From Rosa chinensis (Eukaryota; Streptophyta; Magnoliopsida; Rosales; Rosaceae): a stretch of DNA of 64,000 bases. Numbering within the stretch: position 1 is the first letter of the stretch; each line of letters starts with the position of its first letter. The notes beneath the pieces are model-generated. The model did no database searches. It was given only the letters and a program-made list of their open reading frames with translations, and had not been told where the DNA came from. The stretch spans positions 965,501 to 1,029,500 of the forward strand of contig NC_037092.1 of NCBI RefSeq assembly GCF_002994745.2, read 5' to 3'. A program made the translations under genes and the position numbers. Shown in pieces: positions 33,343 to 46,585 of this stretch.

Positions 33343-35658
33343 ATGGGGAAATCCGGGGGTAGGAAAAAGAAGGGAGGTTCAAATCAAGTTTCGAATGACA
33401 GCAATTCGAATTCGGTTCCTAATGGTACTGTGGATTTGGACTCTTCAATCTTTTTGAAACGAGCCCATGAGCTCAAAGAGGAAGGGAACAAGAGGTTTCA
33501 GAGTAAGGACTATGTGGGTGCTCTTGAGCAGTATGATAATGCTCTTAAGCTCACTCCCAAGAACCACCTGGATAGGGCTATTTTTCATAGCAACAGGGCG
33601 GCTTGCTTGATGCAAATGAAGCCTATTGATTACGAAACTGTGATTTCCGAGTGCTCTATGGCGATTCAGGTTCAGCCCCGGTTTGTCCGGGCTCTTCTGA
33701 GGAGGGCTCGGGCGTATGAGGCTATAGGGAAGCATGAAATGGCGATGCAGGATGTTCAGGTGCTGTTGGGGGCTGACCCGAATCACAGGGATGCTCTGGA
33801 GATTGCTCAGCGGGTGAGGACGGCTCTTGGGCCTCGTCAGGAGGCTCAGCAGGACCTCCAGAGCCGTCCGTCCCCTGCTGCTCTTGGGGCTTCTGCAGTT
33901 CGTGGTGCTCCAATTGGTGGTCTGGGGCCATGTTTACCCGCCCGGCCTGCACCAAAGAAGGGAGCTGCTTCTGCTGGGGGTCCTGTTTTACCTTCAGTTA
34001 ATAAGCCAGAGAAGCAACATACGGTTTCGCCATCTGAGAATGGACCTGAGCCCAAAACCCAGTTCCCGAAGCTTGTATTGAAGCCTTCTAATGGTACTTC
34101 AAGATCTTCTAACCCAATTAAGGCTAACCAGAAGGAGCTATCATCTTCTTCGTCAGTGTCATTGCCTGTTCATAGGCAGCGTGCAGAGGCTGCAATTCGG
34201 TGGAGACCATTGAAGCTTGTGTATGATCACGACATAAGGCTTGCTCAAATGCCTGTGACTTGCAATTTCAGAGTTTTGAGAGAAACTGTAACAAAACGCT
34301 TTCCGTCATCAAAGTCAGTTCTGATCAAGTATAAGGATAATGATGGTGATTTGGTGACTATAACCTCGACCCCTGAACTTAGGTTGGCGGAGTCTTCTGC
34401 AGACAGGGTTATTCTAGAAGATCCTGAAGATAAGGCAGAATCAATTGGGATGTTAAGATTGCATATTGTGGAGGTGAGCCCTGAGCAGGAGCCACCTTTG
34501 TTAGAAGAAGAGGAGGAGAAACCTGTTGAAAATGAGGGGATCAAAGAAGATGAGAGTGGTTCTCATTCATCACTTGGTGAATCTGTCTTGGAAGCTGCTG
34601 ATGATGAAATTGATAAGACAGAGAAAGAAGCTCCAAAAGAGAAACCAGGAGCCGGAGAAGATCCTGAGTGCAAGGAACTAGAGATGGATGATTGGTTGTT
34701 TGAGTTTTCTCAGCTCTTCCGCAGCCATGTTGGTATTGATCCAGATGCTCATATTGATTTGCATGAGCTGGGAATGGAGCTTTGCTCGGAAGCTCTTGAA
34801 GAGGCAGTAACTAGTGAAGAAGCTCAGAGTCTTTTTGACAAGGCTGCCTCAAAGTTTCAGGAGGTGGCTGCATTGGCTTTCTTTAATTGGGGAAATGTTT
34901 ATATGTGTGCGGCAAGGAAACGAATTCCCTTGGATGAGTCTGCTGGAAAGGATGTAGTGGCAACTCAGCTTCAAACTGCTTATGACTGGGTCAAGGATAA
35001 GTATTCCTTGGCCAGAGAGAAGTATGAGGAGGCACTCATGATCAAGCCTGACTTCTATGAAGGTTTGCTAGCATTGGGGCAGCAGCAATTTGAAATGGCC
35101 AAACTTCATTGGTCATTTGCACTTGCTAAGAAGATAGATCTCTCAACTTGCGATTCTACAGAAATGCTGAAGCTTTTTGACAGCGCAGAGGAGAAGATGA
35201 AAGTAGCAACTGAGATGTGGGAGAAGCTAGAGGAGCAGAGAGCAAAGGAGCTGAAGGATCCAAGTCCAAACAAGAAGGAAGAAATGCTGAAAAGAAGGAA
35301 AAAACAAGGAAGTGGCAATGAAGGTGAGTCATCAGGAGCGACTGAGTTGACGGCAGATGAAGCAGCAGAACAGGCAGCTGTTATGAGATCACAGATCCAT
35401 CTCTTTTGGGGTAACATGCTTTTTGAGCGATCCCAGGTTGAATGCAAGTTGGGGCTGGATGGTTGGGAGAAAAACTTGGATGCTGCTGTGGAGCGCTTTA
35501 AGCTTGCTGGAGCTTCTGAGGTTGACATTGCAATGGTGCTGAAGAATCATTGCTCAAAGGTCGATGTAGTAGAGGAAGGTGAAAAACCAGTTCAGAATCT
35601 AGAAAGTACCATGCCTGGTGAAGCAAGTAAGGACAGTGAGGTTGTTGCAGAGAAGTGA
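33343..35658 (+). CDS. CLMP1: TPR-PB1 protein, CLMP1/PHOX family
   Basis: A single-exon coding region of 771 residues. A Lys/Gly-rich N-terminus (GKSGGRKKKG) is followed by TPR repeats at about residues 35-160 (ELKEEGNKRFQSKDYVGALE, HSNRAACLMQM). A Pro/Ser-rich linker precedes a PB1 domain at about 284-378 with YKDNDGDLVTITSTPELR (OPCA-like). A very acidic linker and a second, degenerate TPR-like region (about 500-590) lead to a Glu/Lys-rich end. The closest remembered relative is Arabidopsis CLMP1 (At1g62390), needed for chloroplast separation and positioning; other members are PHOX1-4 and REC2. It is probably cytosolic and cytoskeleton-associated. The name is by similarity of domain order and N-terminal text. 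Confidence 0.88.
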   Translation: MGKSGGRKKKGGSNQVSNDSNSNSVPNGTVDLDSSIFLKRAHELKEEGNKRFQSKDYVGALEQYDNALKLTPKNHLDRAIFHSNRAACLMQMKPIDYETVISECSMAIQVQPRFVRALLRRARAYEAIGKHEMAMQDVQVLLGADPNHRDALEIAQRVRTALGPRQEAQQDLQSRPSPAALGASAVRGAPIGGLGPCLPARPAPKKGAASAGGPVLPSVNKPEKQHTVSPSENGPEPKTQFPKLVLKPSNGTSRSSNPIKANQKELSSSSSVSLPVHRQRAEAAIRWRPLKLVYDHDIRLAQMPVTCNFRVLRETVTKRFPSSKSVLIKYKDNDGDLVTITSTPELRLAESSADRVILEDPEDKAESIGMLRLHIVEVSPEQEPPLLEEEEEKPVENEGIKEDESGSHSSLGESVLEAADDEIDKTEKEAPKEKPGAGEDPECKELEMDDWLFEFSQLFRSHVGIDPDAHIDLHELGMELCSEALEEAVTSEEAQSLFDKAASKFQEVAALAFFNWGNVYMCAARKRIPLDESAGKDVVATQLQTAYDWVKDKYSLAREKYEEALMIKPDFYEGLLALGQQQFEMAKLHWSFALAKKIDLSTCDSTEMLKLFDSAEEKMKVATEMWEKLEEQRAKELKDPSPNKKEEMLKRRKKQGSGNEGESSGATELTADEAAEQAAVMRSQIHLFWGNMLFERSQVECKLGLDGWEKNLDAAVERFKLAGASEVDIAMVLKNHCSKVDVVEEGEKPVQNLESTMPGEASKDSEVVAEK

Positions 35659-36568
35659 GATATTATTTATTGAATGGTGGCTTCTGGGATACATCTTCAT
35701 AGGGTGCTTGTTGACCATGAGAATAAACTGGTGGAGAGAGGAAGGTGCTTGTTTTTCTCCACCAAATGGTGGAATACTGGAATTCCTTTCATTCAGTTCT
35801 GAAGATTGAAGGTGCAGCTGTGTGTACTCAAAAGATTTTGGGCAACCTTCTTATGGTAAAGGTGACATTTTCGAAACAGTTTTTGCAGTGCTGATGAGTT
35901 AAAAGTGTCAAATTTATGTGCGTAGGGTCTGATTTTAGCTTTCCTGCTCCTATTTCGTGCAGTGCGGTTTGTAATTGCAATCTTTATATTTGATAAAGGT
36001 GACATTTTCTTAAACAATTTTCTAAATACTGATGAGTGCAAGTCTCAACTTTATGTGCCTAGGATCTGATATTTAGCTTGCTGTTCCAATTCTATGCAAA
36101 CTGGTTCACAATTGTTTTTTCCCCCCTTTTCCTTTTTGGTATTGTTACTGTTGAATATTCCTTGATAAAGAATATCTGAACATGGATTGCCCTTGTTAGA
36201 ATGTTGGATTATATTATGCAAAAGACCCGATAGAATGAGAATCTGCATTGTTAATTACAAAACCTCTTTACAGTCCAATACAGTGAAACTTTCAAGAACA
36301 TGGGTCCCTGAAATTTTTGGCATTTTGATAATTATTTGTATTCATTCCATATTTTTTCTATGACAGTACATCAAAAACATTGATATTGATGTTATTTACC
36401 AGAAAGTCCCAAACTAGCTTATAGCTCTATTAATTTATGCTCTAAATTCCCACCAGACAAGGAGGAAATTCAGGTAGATAAAAACGAAATTAACTGCCCT
36501 TAACAACCTTATTACAATAGTAACTACACACAGACCGACATACAAAGTCAATCGACTGATTTCAGGGC
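35659..36568. other. 3' flanks of CLMP1 and ACC oxidase genes
   Basis: Convergent gene ends. An imperfect tandem duplication of about 130-140 bases (units near 35853-35985 and 35995-36115, sharing AAAGGTGACATTTTC and GATGAGT) lies in the CLMP1 3' region. No other gene is seen. Confidence 0.5.
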
Positions 36569-38262
<1,694 letters not shown>

Positions 38263-38553
38263 GTTTTGGAATTTGGAGTGGCAAACTGTAATTACTTGGG
38301 ATATTTTAGTTAATGTTTATGACTGAATTACTTTAAAATGTATATATGTTAGCATATTTGCTTGAGTAAGAAATTTTGTCCGTACATCTCTAAGTATTTA
38401 ATATACACACCTTATTTAATACACTAAATATTTGATTTCTTATTCTATCGTTTTATTAAATACACCACTTAAACTATATAAACCATCTTCAATACAAATC
38501 AATATTTATCAAACAAAACTTTATCATAATCAACATTTATGATTGAATTACTT

Positions 38554-38610
<57 letters not shown>

Positions 38611-38720
38611 GTTAGCATATTTGTGTGAGTGAGAAATTTTTTCCGCACAATTCTAAATACTTAGTACACACACCTTATCTAATACACTAAATATTTAATT
38701 TTTTATTCTATAATTTAATA
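38263..38720. repeat. Local duplication with compound TG/TA microsatellite
   Basis: The block at about 38325-38530 (ATGTTAGCATATTTG...AAATACACCACTTAAACTA...TTTATCATAATC) recurs from about 38531 to 39135. The second copy is split by the inverted-repeat element at 38721-39024. The second copy also holds a (TA)n(TG)n(TA)n microsatellite at 38553-38610. Confidence 0.75.
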
Positions 38721-39024
38721 TGGTGTATGAACTTTAGACATTTCTACACTTTGGTGTACCAACTTTCATAACTATCAGAATGGTGTATCAAGTTTGCTCC
38801 AATATTTCATTTTGAAATATGCCGTTAAATTTTCCGTTATCTTTGCCTAAAAAAAAAAATTCCGTTATCTTTCCTTTAGCTTTGTCAGTTTTTTTTTGTA
38901 AAGATAACGGAAAACTTAATGGCGTACACCAAAATGAAAGATTTGAGCAAACTTGATACACTATTCTGATAGTTATGAAAGTTGGTACACCAAAGTGTAG
39001 AAATGCCCTAAAGTTCATACACCA
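38721..39024. mobile_element. Fold-back MITE with long inverted repeats
   Basis: The ends are TGGTGTATGAACTTTAG and its exact inverse. Inverted complementarity continues for over 100 bases per arm (CACTTTGGTGTACCAACTTTCATAACTATCAG in pieces, and its inverse), with a U-rich centre, so the whole element folds into one hairpin. It splits the second copy of the surrounding local duplication, which gives its approximate insertion point. AT-rich flanks prevent a certain target duplication call. Confidence 0.75.
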
Positions 39025-39135
39025 TTTGTGATGTTTTCCCTTTAATTAAATACACCACTTAAACTATCTAAACCATCATCATATCTCATAATACAAATCA
39101 GTATTTATCAAACAAAACTTTATCATAATCACAAA

Positions 39136-40490
39136 ATTCTAAAATATCATATTGGAATTGAATGAGTTTATCATAATACTATTAGAGCCTCTCCCTATTA
39201 GAATAATTATTTTATTATTATTATTAATTAATTTGAAACAACATGTACAAACATAAGAAAAACTTGGAGTCGTGGAGTCATGGAGTTTGTACCTCCTAAT
39301 GGACTCTGCCAACTTTTGTGTGGCCATGATCTATGTGTTGTTGAGTCATTTTTTTAAAAGTCTTTTATGTAATTTATATATTTGTTTGTGCATAGATGAT
39401 AGGTGATTGAGGCGGCACAAACCATAGGTGATTATTTATTTCTAATTTCTAGTAAATTATGAACAAACTTTTCACATTTTTTTGCATTTTGTAAGGGTTA
39501 TAGTTTCTAAAAAGAATATATTTGTAAAATGCACCAACAAAAATTTATAAATGACAAGAATAAGTAACAATTATGGAACAATGAGATAATGCACAATAAT
39601 TTTTTGATATAGGATGAATTTCTAGGGAAAAAAGACCCATAATATCATTTTGTTGATGTCAATTATCAGCAAACCATAAAGCCTGAAACTAGGGAAGTAA
39701 TCGTGGTGCATGTTTTAGAAAGCAGAAACAAGGCAAATTAGCATTTTACCTTGTACCAGTTATACTTTATTATTTTTTTGCATGAAAAACAAAAGGCAAT
39801 GCATGCTACAAAAGGTAATCATCAAATTTTTTTTTTGGGTCAAAAAAGGTAATCATCAATTGATCATCATTCATCAACAAGCCACACGTACGAAATGGAA
39901 ATTTTTTTAATATTTTTTTTTCTTTTTGGTTGCAGAGGAAGAGGATCGAACTTTTGACCTCGTCTTATCGTAACCCAATTTTCAAAATTTGATATATAAA
40001 TGGAGACTCCAACGAACTATAGATACTGTTTATGCAGGCGTTGCTCACCTGCTCAAAGGTGGTTTTGGCAGTTAACTCAGGTTGCTAATTACTTACTAAA
40101 CAATGGGCGCTTTAGATTCATTTTCAACTAAAAGAAAGTTGTCGGCTAGCTTCAAGTTGACGAACCTTATACCCCAGCTCCATGTAGATCAACCTTCAAA
40201 TATTTCCTGCTTTGGTCACTTTCAAATATTTCTTACAAAATACAGTAAAGAAATCACATCTACTTTTTAACTTTCGGTCCTTCAATAACATGCTCAATGA
40301 CTGCTTGGTTATAATATTGCAGTACGTACCAGACCAAAGCATAAGCTTAGTTATATGTAAGTTTGTTCTTTTAGTTCAAAATGCTATGAATGCATGCATA
40401 TGTATATATTTTGATTATTTTCCATAAAGAAGCAAAGGCAAAGCACATGTCCTTTTGTTATTCTCGGATCAAGTTCCAGATTCCATGTAT
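39136..40490. other. Intergenic, gene-free, with possible SINE fragment
   Basis: AT-rich upstream DNA. On the minus strand around 39985-39905 a box-B-like AAAGTTCGATCCTC is followed by an A-rich tail, reminiscent of a 5'-truncated SINE; this is weak. No gene is seen. Confidence 0.35.
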
Positions 40491-40498
40491 TTCCTCCA

Positions 40499-41469
40499 TG
40501 GATCCAACTCTTCTAAAGTTAGAGGGTTGTGAATTTACGTGAAGTTCATTAAATGTTGATGTTCTAAATTATTTAATCATCTCAAAATTCGCCACATCAT
40601 TTTCAATCAAATTTAAAGATTTTATATCTTAATTTGCCGTTACCAAAAAATAAAAAACTAACAATTCTCTTTTGCATGAACGTGATCAATTCTTTTCTTC
40701 GTGAATATGATCGATCTGGGTTCTATCCCTTCTTCTAAGCTCTCTTTTTGTCCTCTTCCCCCCACCCCACCCCTCAATTTCTCTCCAAATAAGGGTTTTT
40801 CAGATAATAATCTAAATTGATCTTCTTTCAATTAATACTTCCTTTAATCTTTCTCTTTGCGCTTCAATGGACAAATTCCCAATTCATTCTTTGTAGATCC
40901 CTGTTCTATATATAGTTTAAACTCAATAGGAAACAAAAGGGACTCATTCAAATAAAGAAAAGAAGGTTAACCATATTGAATAAAACCATACTTCTTGTAA
41001 GAAGAAAGAAAACAATATTTCTATTCTGCAGCACTTAGGACTGTTTTCAAAGACGACAAATTGAAGAAAAAAACATATGTTGTTGCATGTTTATGTAGAG
41101 CAAATTGAGTTTATGCAAAGAGAAAATCAAATTGAACTTACCTAATAGTTAGATAGAGCAAAACTTCTTTGGATGTTCAAAACTGAAATTCAATGTCATT
41201 TCGTGAGAGGAATTGAGGAAGAAAAGAAGAGTACAAAGTGAGAGAGCTTAGAACACATAGAACCCAGATCATGTTCACGAAGAAGAAAACTGTTAATAAA
41301 TTTTTTTTTTTTTTTTCTAATTGAGGTAACCGCAAGTTAAGGTATAAAATCTTTAAATTTGGCTGAATATGATATGACAAACTTTGAGACCATTAGATCA
41401 TTTAGAGCATCAAGATTTAATGAACTTCACTTAAATTCGCATCCCTCTAACTTTAGAGGAGCCGGATCC
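40499..41469. mobile_element. DNA transposon with ~290-bp terminal inverted repeats
   Basis: The left arm (40499-about 40785, starting TGGATCCAACTCTTCTAAAG) and right arm (about 41190-41469, inverse starting GGATCCGGCTCCTCTAAAG) are imperfect inverted copies over nearly 300 bases. The 8-bp TTCCTCCA flanks both sides (40491-40498 and 41470-41477) as a target duplication. Long arms suggest a Mutator-like element (usual duplication 9 bp), while 8 bp fits hAT. The interior has no transposase frame, so it is non-autonomous. Confidence 0.75.
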
Positions 41470-41683
41470 TTCCTCCATTGTTGGCCTTGCTCTTGTCTTG
41501 TATATATAATCTGCAATATTGTTGTGAAATTTCCTGGGAACTCAACACGATTAGGTACCATAGCAATTCAAATTCATCTTCGATTTTAACTTCGTGCTTG
41601 GTCTTTACTTTCCAGTCTCAGCTAGGAAACTTGTTTGGTAGTCACCCTGATTCCTCATATCAACTTGTATTGTAACCCAAGAA

Positions 41684-42079
41684 GGGGCAGAACCAGGATT
41701 AAGATTTTGGGGGGGTCCAAAATGTAAAAGTTTTTTTTTGTCATCTGAACTATAAAATTGAAGTATATATTAAAATAAACAAAGAATATATTAACGATAA
41801 TTAATGTCCTTTACAATCACATTAAAGATGTTGCTAGATAAAAACTTAATGTTTGATACATCGTTCCTTACTGGATATTTTGAGAATATTAAATATAAAC
41901 CAAAAACAAAAGGGAAAGACTAAAAGCATTGAAGTATAGCATTAGTATGAAACTATGAAATGAGAAGGGAATGATTAATGCAGAGGGGTTCTAATATAGC
42001 ATATATATGGACAAAGAAGGAGACTATTCAAACTGGCAGGAATCCAGACCCCCCAGACTCTAACGCAGGTCCGCCACTG
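41684..42079. mobile_element. hAT-type MITE (CAGTGGCGGA-like ends)
   Basis: The left end reads GGGGCAGAACCAGGATT and the right end, inverted, CAGTGGCGGACC. Both ends run into a G-rich TTTGGGGGG-like block. Flanks CCCAAGAA (41676-41683) and CCCAAGAT (42080-42087) match at 7 of 8 positions, as for a hAT target duplication. It is 396 bp and noncoding. Confidence 0.6.
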
Positions 42080-42087
42080 CCCAAGAT

Positions 42088-44486
42088 AGTATATATGAGA
42101 TGATCGAAAAATGCATGTTCGATTAGTTTTCGTAACTATTCAGATAAATCAAAATGTCATCGATCGAGTACCAGTTCACTGATTGATCAAATCACTTGTA
42201 TTGTAAAGAGGAGGAAAAAGAAGAATGTCTTTTTGCGAAGTTCTTAGTGGGCATGACATGTTACTCCATACTTAATCAGGAGAATGTCGAGCTGCTGGCA
42301 TGCTTTCCATTATTAATTCCAGACGTGAATTATCTGCCCAAGCCTTCCCGATCATTTGTCTCTATGTTCCACTTTCGCAGCACTATTATTGAATCTATAC
42401 ATGCGTGAGTAACATATTCCATCATATCACATCTAAGTTTATAGTTTTTCCCTTTCAACTTTAAAATGTATAACGATACCATAGGTAGAGATATAGAGAT
42501 CGAGATCGATACCGGGCTCATTTACTTCTTTTTTTCTTCTTTGATATTATGAGATTGAGGAGAAGAGACCCCAGGATGTTGTATTACTTGTATATATTAA
42601 TTGAATAAATCATCAATGGGTGCTGCCCCAAGCTTAGATTCCATTTGAAAGTGAAGTCTAGCACATCCACTTTAAACTAAAAGTGAATTTTAATAATTGT
42701 ATAAACTATATCTCGATTAGCAATCTAGATATCTCAATCTATAATGTCAATGGTAAGAATATAAGATATGTTATAGTCATCAAGAAGCACTGTGTTTAAG
42801 AGCATAAGTAATAGAATAATTGGATCGTCAGGGGACGAATATGATTCCTTTTCATATGGAAAATGATTTCGATCTTTGGCACTCAACAAGTTGCCCAATC
42901 AACAAGAAGACATTTATTAAGGAATAATCAGATCACTGTCTCAACCTAGTATTGAACAAGAGCACCGTAACCAAAGCAACGATTTGTACAAGAAATGACA
43001 AGACCTTATAAGTATCGTCTTATAGGATGTTATTCTTACTAATTTATACACTCTTTTGTTGAAATTACATGCTGATAGCTTAGTGAAACATGATTGTTTA
43101 GGTCTGATTCGTGAGCATATGAAGGATTTATAATTGTTCGCATATCGTATATGGTAAAATTAACAGTGTTATAGGAATACTATATATCAACTGCTTAAGT
43201 TGACTCAAGTCTATTGCCTCTCATGGTCACTCCCATGAGCCATGAGCAAATCAATTTTCAAAGCATGGCAGCATCTTATTGGAAATATGTTTATGTTTAT
43301 TATTTACTATTCAATGAATCAATCAAAGCGTGTAGTTGGAGTAGTTAGATCTCTGATCTGACGCATGTTTGTATTTGTTTGTATAGTCGACTGAAGTCAC
43401 TGGACCCTCAGTCATCTTCCTTGATCGTGCAATTTGACCAGGTCTAGCTGCTCTTTCGGTTCCAATGATTGTTCTGGATAACTCAGTAATGGGTCCATCC
43501 ATATCTTCATTCTTCAACATGCACGTTATGGGCGACTGGATACTCATCTCCTCTCTCAAGTAATCAACATTCTGAGTTTGTAATATTTTCACCTACAAAT
43601 TCTCGTGCCATATGATTGAAGAATAATATTTCACATGTATGAGCTGAAAGTTTTGTACTGTTTTAAAGTATGAATATATTTTTTTTAATTTTAAAATAAT
43701 TTACACCGTTTAATTCTCGTTACATATGAGTTGTAAAGCACTATGAACGCTCTTAAATAGAAGTTTGTGCCGACATGTTATATGTTAATAATACATGAAA
43801 TTTCAAAAGACTTGGAAATGGAACAAGACTCATAATTAGATCCATTGGGTTCATGATTGTACGTGTAAGATTAATTTGCGCACATTTTTGGTGTTATCAT
43901 TCTGTAATTAATAGGCATGTAGACGTAGCACAGCAATCCAATCTCTCAAAAAGCATCGAATCCTCCTGCTTGATGCCAGAACTGTAGTTACTCACACAAA
44001 TCCTCAGTGAATCAACATCAAAGTAAAGGCTACAGGGATTCGAAGCGACTGAACATGAAGCTTTTCTTTCAAAAGTAGAATTTTACTAAGTCTGCACATT
44101 GATCCGGCCACTAGCTAACTTGGATGGGATAAAGAAACTTTCATTGAAAAACTTGTCTATATAACTTGCACGTATATTAATAAACCATTTTTACTTCAAA
44201 ACTACGTAGTCACCTCGATCGATCAGATTCGATCATATATACAGATGCTTTCTTCTTTCTTTCTCTTTGTATATGGGCCGCGTTGATCGATCATAATTAA
44301 GTATTTGCATGACCAACTTCTTGGTGAAGAGAGTAGCTCATGCTTATGCTTATTCATGCGCATAATATATGATGCCCACTTTTAACAGTATATATGATCA
44401 CAGCGATCATATTATATATCTAATTAACTTACTTGCTATGGTTTATGCAAAGAAAGTTTTGCGTATGGAATGTGTAAAGGACACGT
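42088..44486. other. Intergenic, gene-free
   Basis: No supported gene. Short open frames (for example minus-strand 43592-43323, 89 codons) have no recognisable domain and I treat them as chance. Scattered AT-rich sequence only. Confidence 0.45.
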
Positions 44487-44494
44487 GGTAGGGT

Positions 44495-45072
44495 TAGGGC
44501 TGTCAATTTCAACACGACTCGAAACCCGCACGAAATAAAGCGGGTTGAACCCGCACGATTAAAAAGCGGGTCAACCATGGGTCAACCCACCATGACCCAT
44601 TTAATAAATGGGTCGGCCACGGGTCAACCCGCCAACACGAAGTGAACCCGTATAACCCGATTAACTTTATCCTGAAATTTTAGACGTTGGGAGTATTTGA
44701 TCATATGATTAGACAATTTGAAATATTTTTCTTTATAATTATTGGATTTAATTATTTATGAATTATATATAATTATTTATATTCTTCGTCTTGTGGAGTT
44801 TTTAGTGAATTTAATCAATTTATACATTTTTTTAGTTAAATGGGTGGCATTGTTAACCTTTAAATGACTTATTTTGTCAAACACGACACAACTATTTATT
44901 AAATGGGTCAAGCGGGTTGGAAACAGGTAACCCGTTTAATAAATGGGTTGGGTTTGGGCTTAAATTTTTGACACGATTATTAAATGGGTTGGGTTTGGGT
45001 TTGTATCTTGCGACACGACAAATACTTTGACCCGACACGAACCCAACCCGACACGACCCATTGACAGCCCTA
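44495..45072. mobile_element. Non-autonomous hAT transposon, 578 bp
   Basis: The ends are TAGGGCTGTCAA and its exact inverse TTGACAGCCCTA. An 8-bp target duplication GGTAGGGT lies at 44487-44494 and 45073-45080. Subterminal regions are packed with ACCCGC/GACCCG and AATGGGT motifs in both orientations. There is no transposase frame. All features fit the Ac-like hAT superfamily. Confidence 0.9.
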
Positions 45073-45080
45073 GGTAGGGT

Positions 45081-46585
45081 TGTCTAATTAGGTTCTTAAT
45101 AGGGGGTATTTTGGATATTTCACTTTAAAAAACAAATGTAGCTTTGAAATACAAGTAAAGTTTGGTGGATTTTGATTGGCCAGCCGCACGGCCACGTGGT
45201 GTTGCTGCCGGCCTGCCGTATGTAAGAATTTTTCGTTTATGCATTCATGAATAGGATACTGCGCACCATGGTATATAAGAATTTTTCTTTTATGCATGCA
45301 TGAATAGAATACTAATGCCCGGTCACTATAGGAAAGCTCTCTTTCAATCGCGCCCAATATTGAAGGAAAATTCCAGTTTTGACTTTCAGTTTTATACTAG
45401 TTCAGGCCCAGAGCCCAGAAGACCACCTTTCAGTGGGCTACCTAGCTTGTATACTTTGTAGTTATGGACTAATGGTATGAGACCATCGCTGAAGGGATTA
45501 CCTCCGTTCCTTCTTTTCCCTAGCCCAGAAGACACGTGGATGGATTAAGAGTTAAGGCAATGGGGCTACCCTTTGTATTATATACAGTTTCTTTGGTTCA
45601 ACTAGCCATATATATACAGTTGAAGCCTAACACCATTGTCGTGGGCGCGAGCAAATCCTATTGCGACGTTTTCTGTACTATATGGGTCGTGGAGAACTGA
45701 ACTAAGGAAAGCTTGTGGAATTTTTTTGATCAAGCTCGAGACAAAATGTACCACCAAGCAGTACATACTTTCAAGATCACTACACTTGTTTGAAGTGTAA
45801 TGTTTTTCCATGTCTTGTAAAAGCACATATGCATATTTGGCGAACAAGTGTAGTGCGTAATATTACTGTTTCGTGCCTTGTAAGAATGTATATGCATATC
45901 CTATTTTCAAACTAACAATTAGAAAATGGGTTTTATAGTATCTTTTGCCAAGCTTGGTAACATATCCTTATAACATAAACGAAGATACTAAGGTGTTGGA
46001 TTTTTGGCTCCGCATTAATAAGTCAGGTTTAGAGTGACTTTATTTTGACTTAATGAATTTAACAAAAAAAGTTGAGCCGTATGAATTTGGTGAAAATTTT
46101 AAATTATATAGTTTAGAGAACGTAAGATAATTCGTGAGATCAATATCTTATTACAATGTTTATAAGGTTAAAGCATCGATCTATAGCATGCCTCGGATGG
46201 GATCAAATTATTTGACTAAAGTGGATCGAACTCTTTGAACAGTCTTGATCTGGCATAATTCTAACCCTAAACTAGTGGCATGGATGTCCCATACAACACT
46301 CGGGAAAGTAAGAACAATAGTGAGAAAATTTACGAACCAACTTGACGAGACAATAGTGCATCAATTCAGCTTCGTTTTAATTCTCAAGTCGAGAGAGAAA
46401 ATAGAGTAAAAATTACACTACTACATTCATAAACATATCATATTGGGTACAATGAGGACAATCAAATCAAATTTCTGTAAAACGAAGAAGATGACGATAT
46501 TACTACTACACCTTTCAAAAGTTTCAACAACAGTCCCCGTCATCGTCGTCCCTGAATTCCACGGCGGCGCGAATCTCCATGCTCG
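45081..46585. other. Intergenic, gene-free
   Basis: This holds a short tandem near-repeat (about 45219-45260 and 45270-45313, AAGAATTTTTC.TTTATGCAT.CATGAATAG). No gene is recognised; the right part is the 3' flank of the RING gene. Confidence 0.45.

Noticed and set aside
33722..34055. Antisense ORFs inside the CLMP1-like coding region
   Set aside because: Shadows of the GC-rich Pro/Ala linker frame.
43323..43592. 89-codon minus-strand ORF
   Set aside because: No recognisable domain, no promoter or splice context; probably chance in AT-rich DNA.
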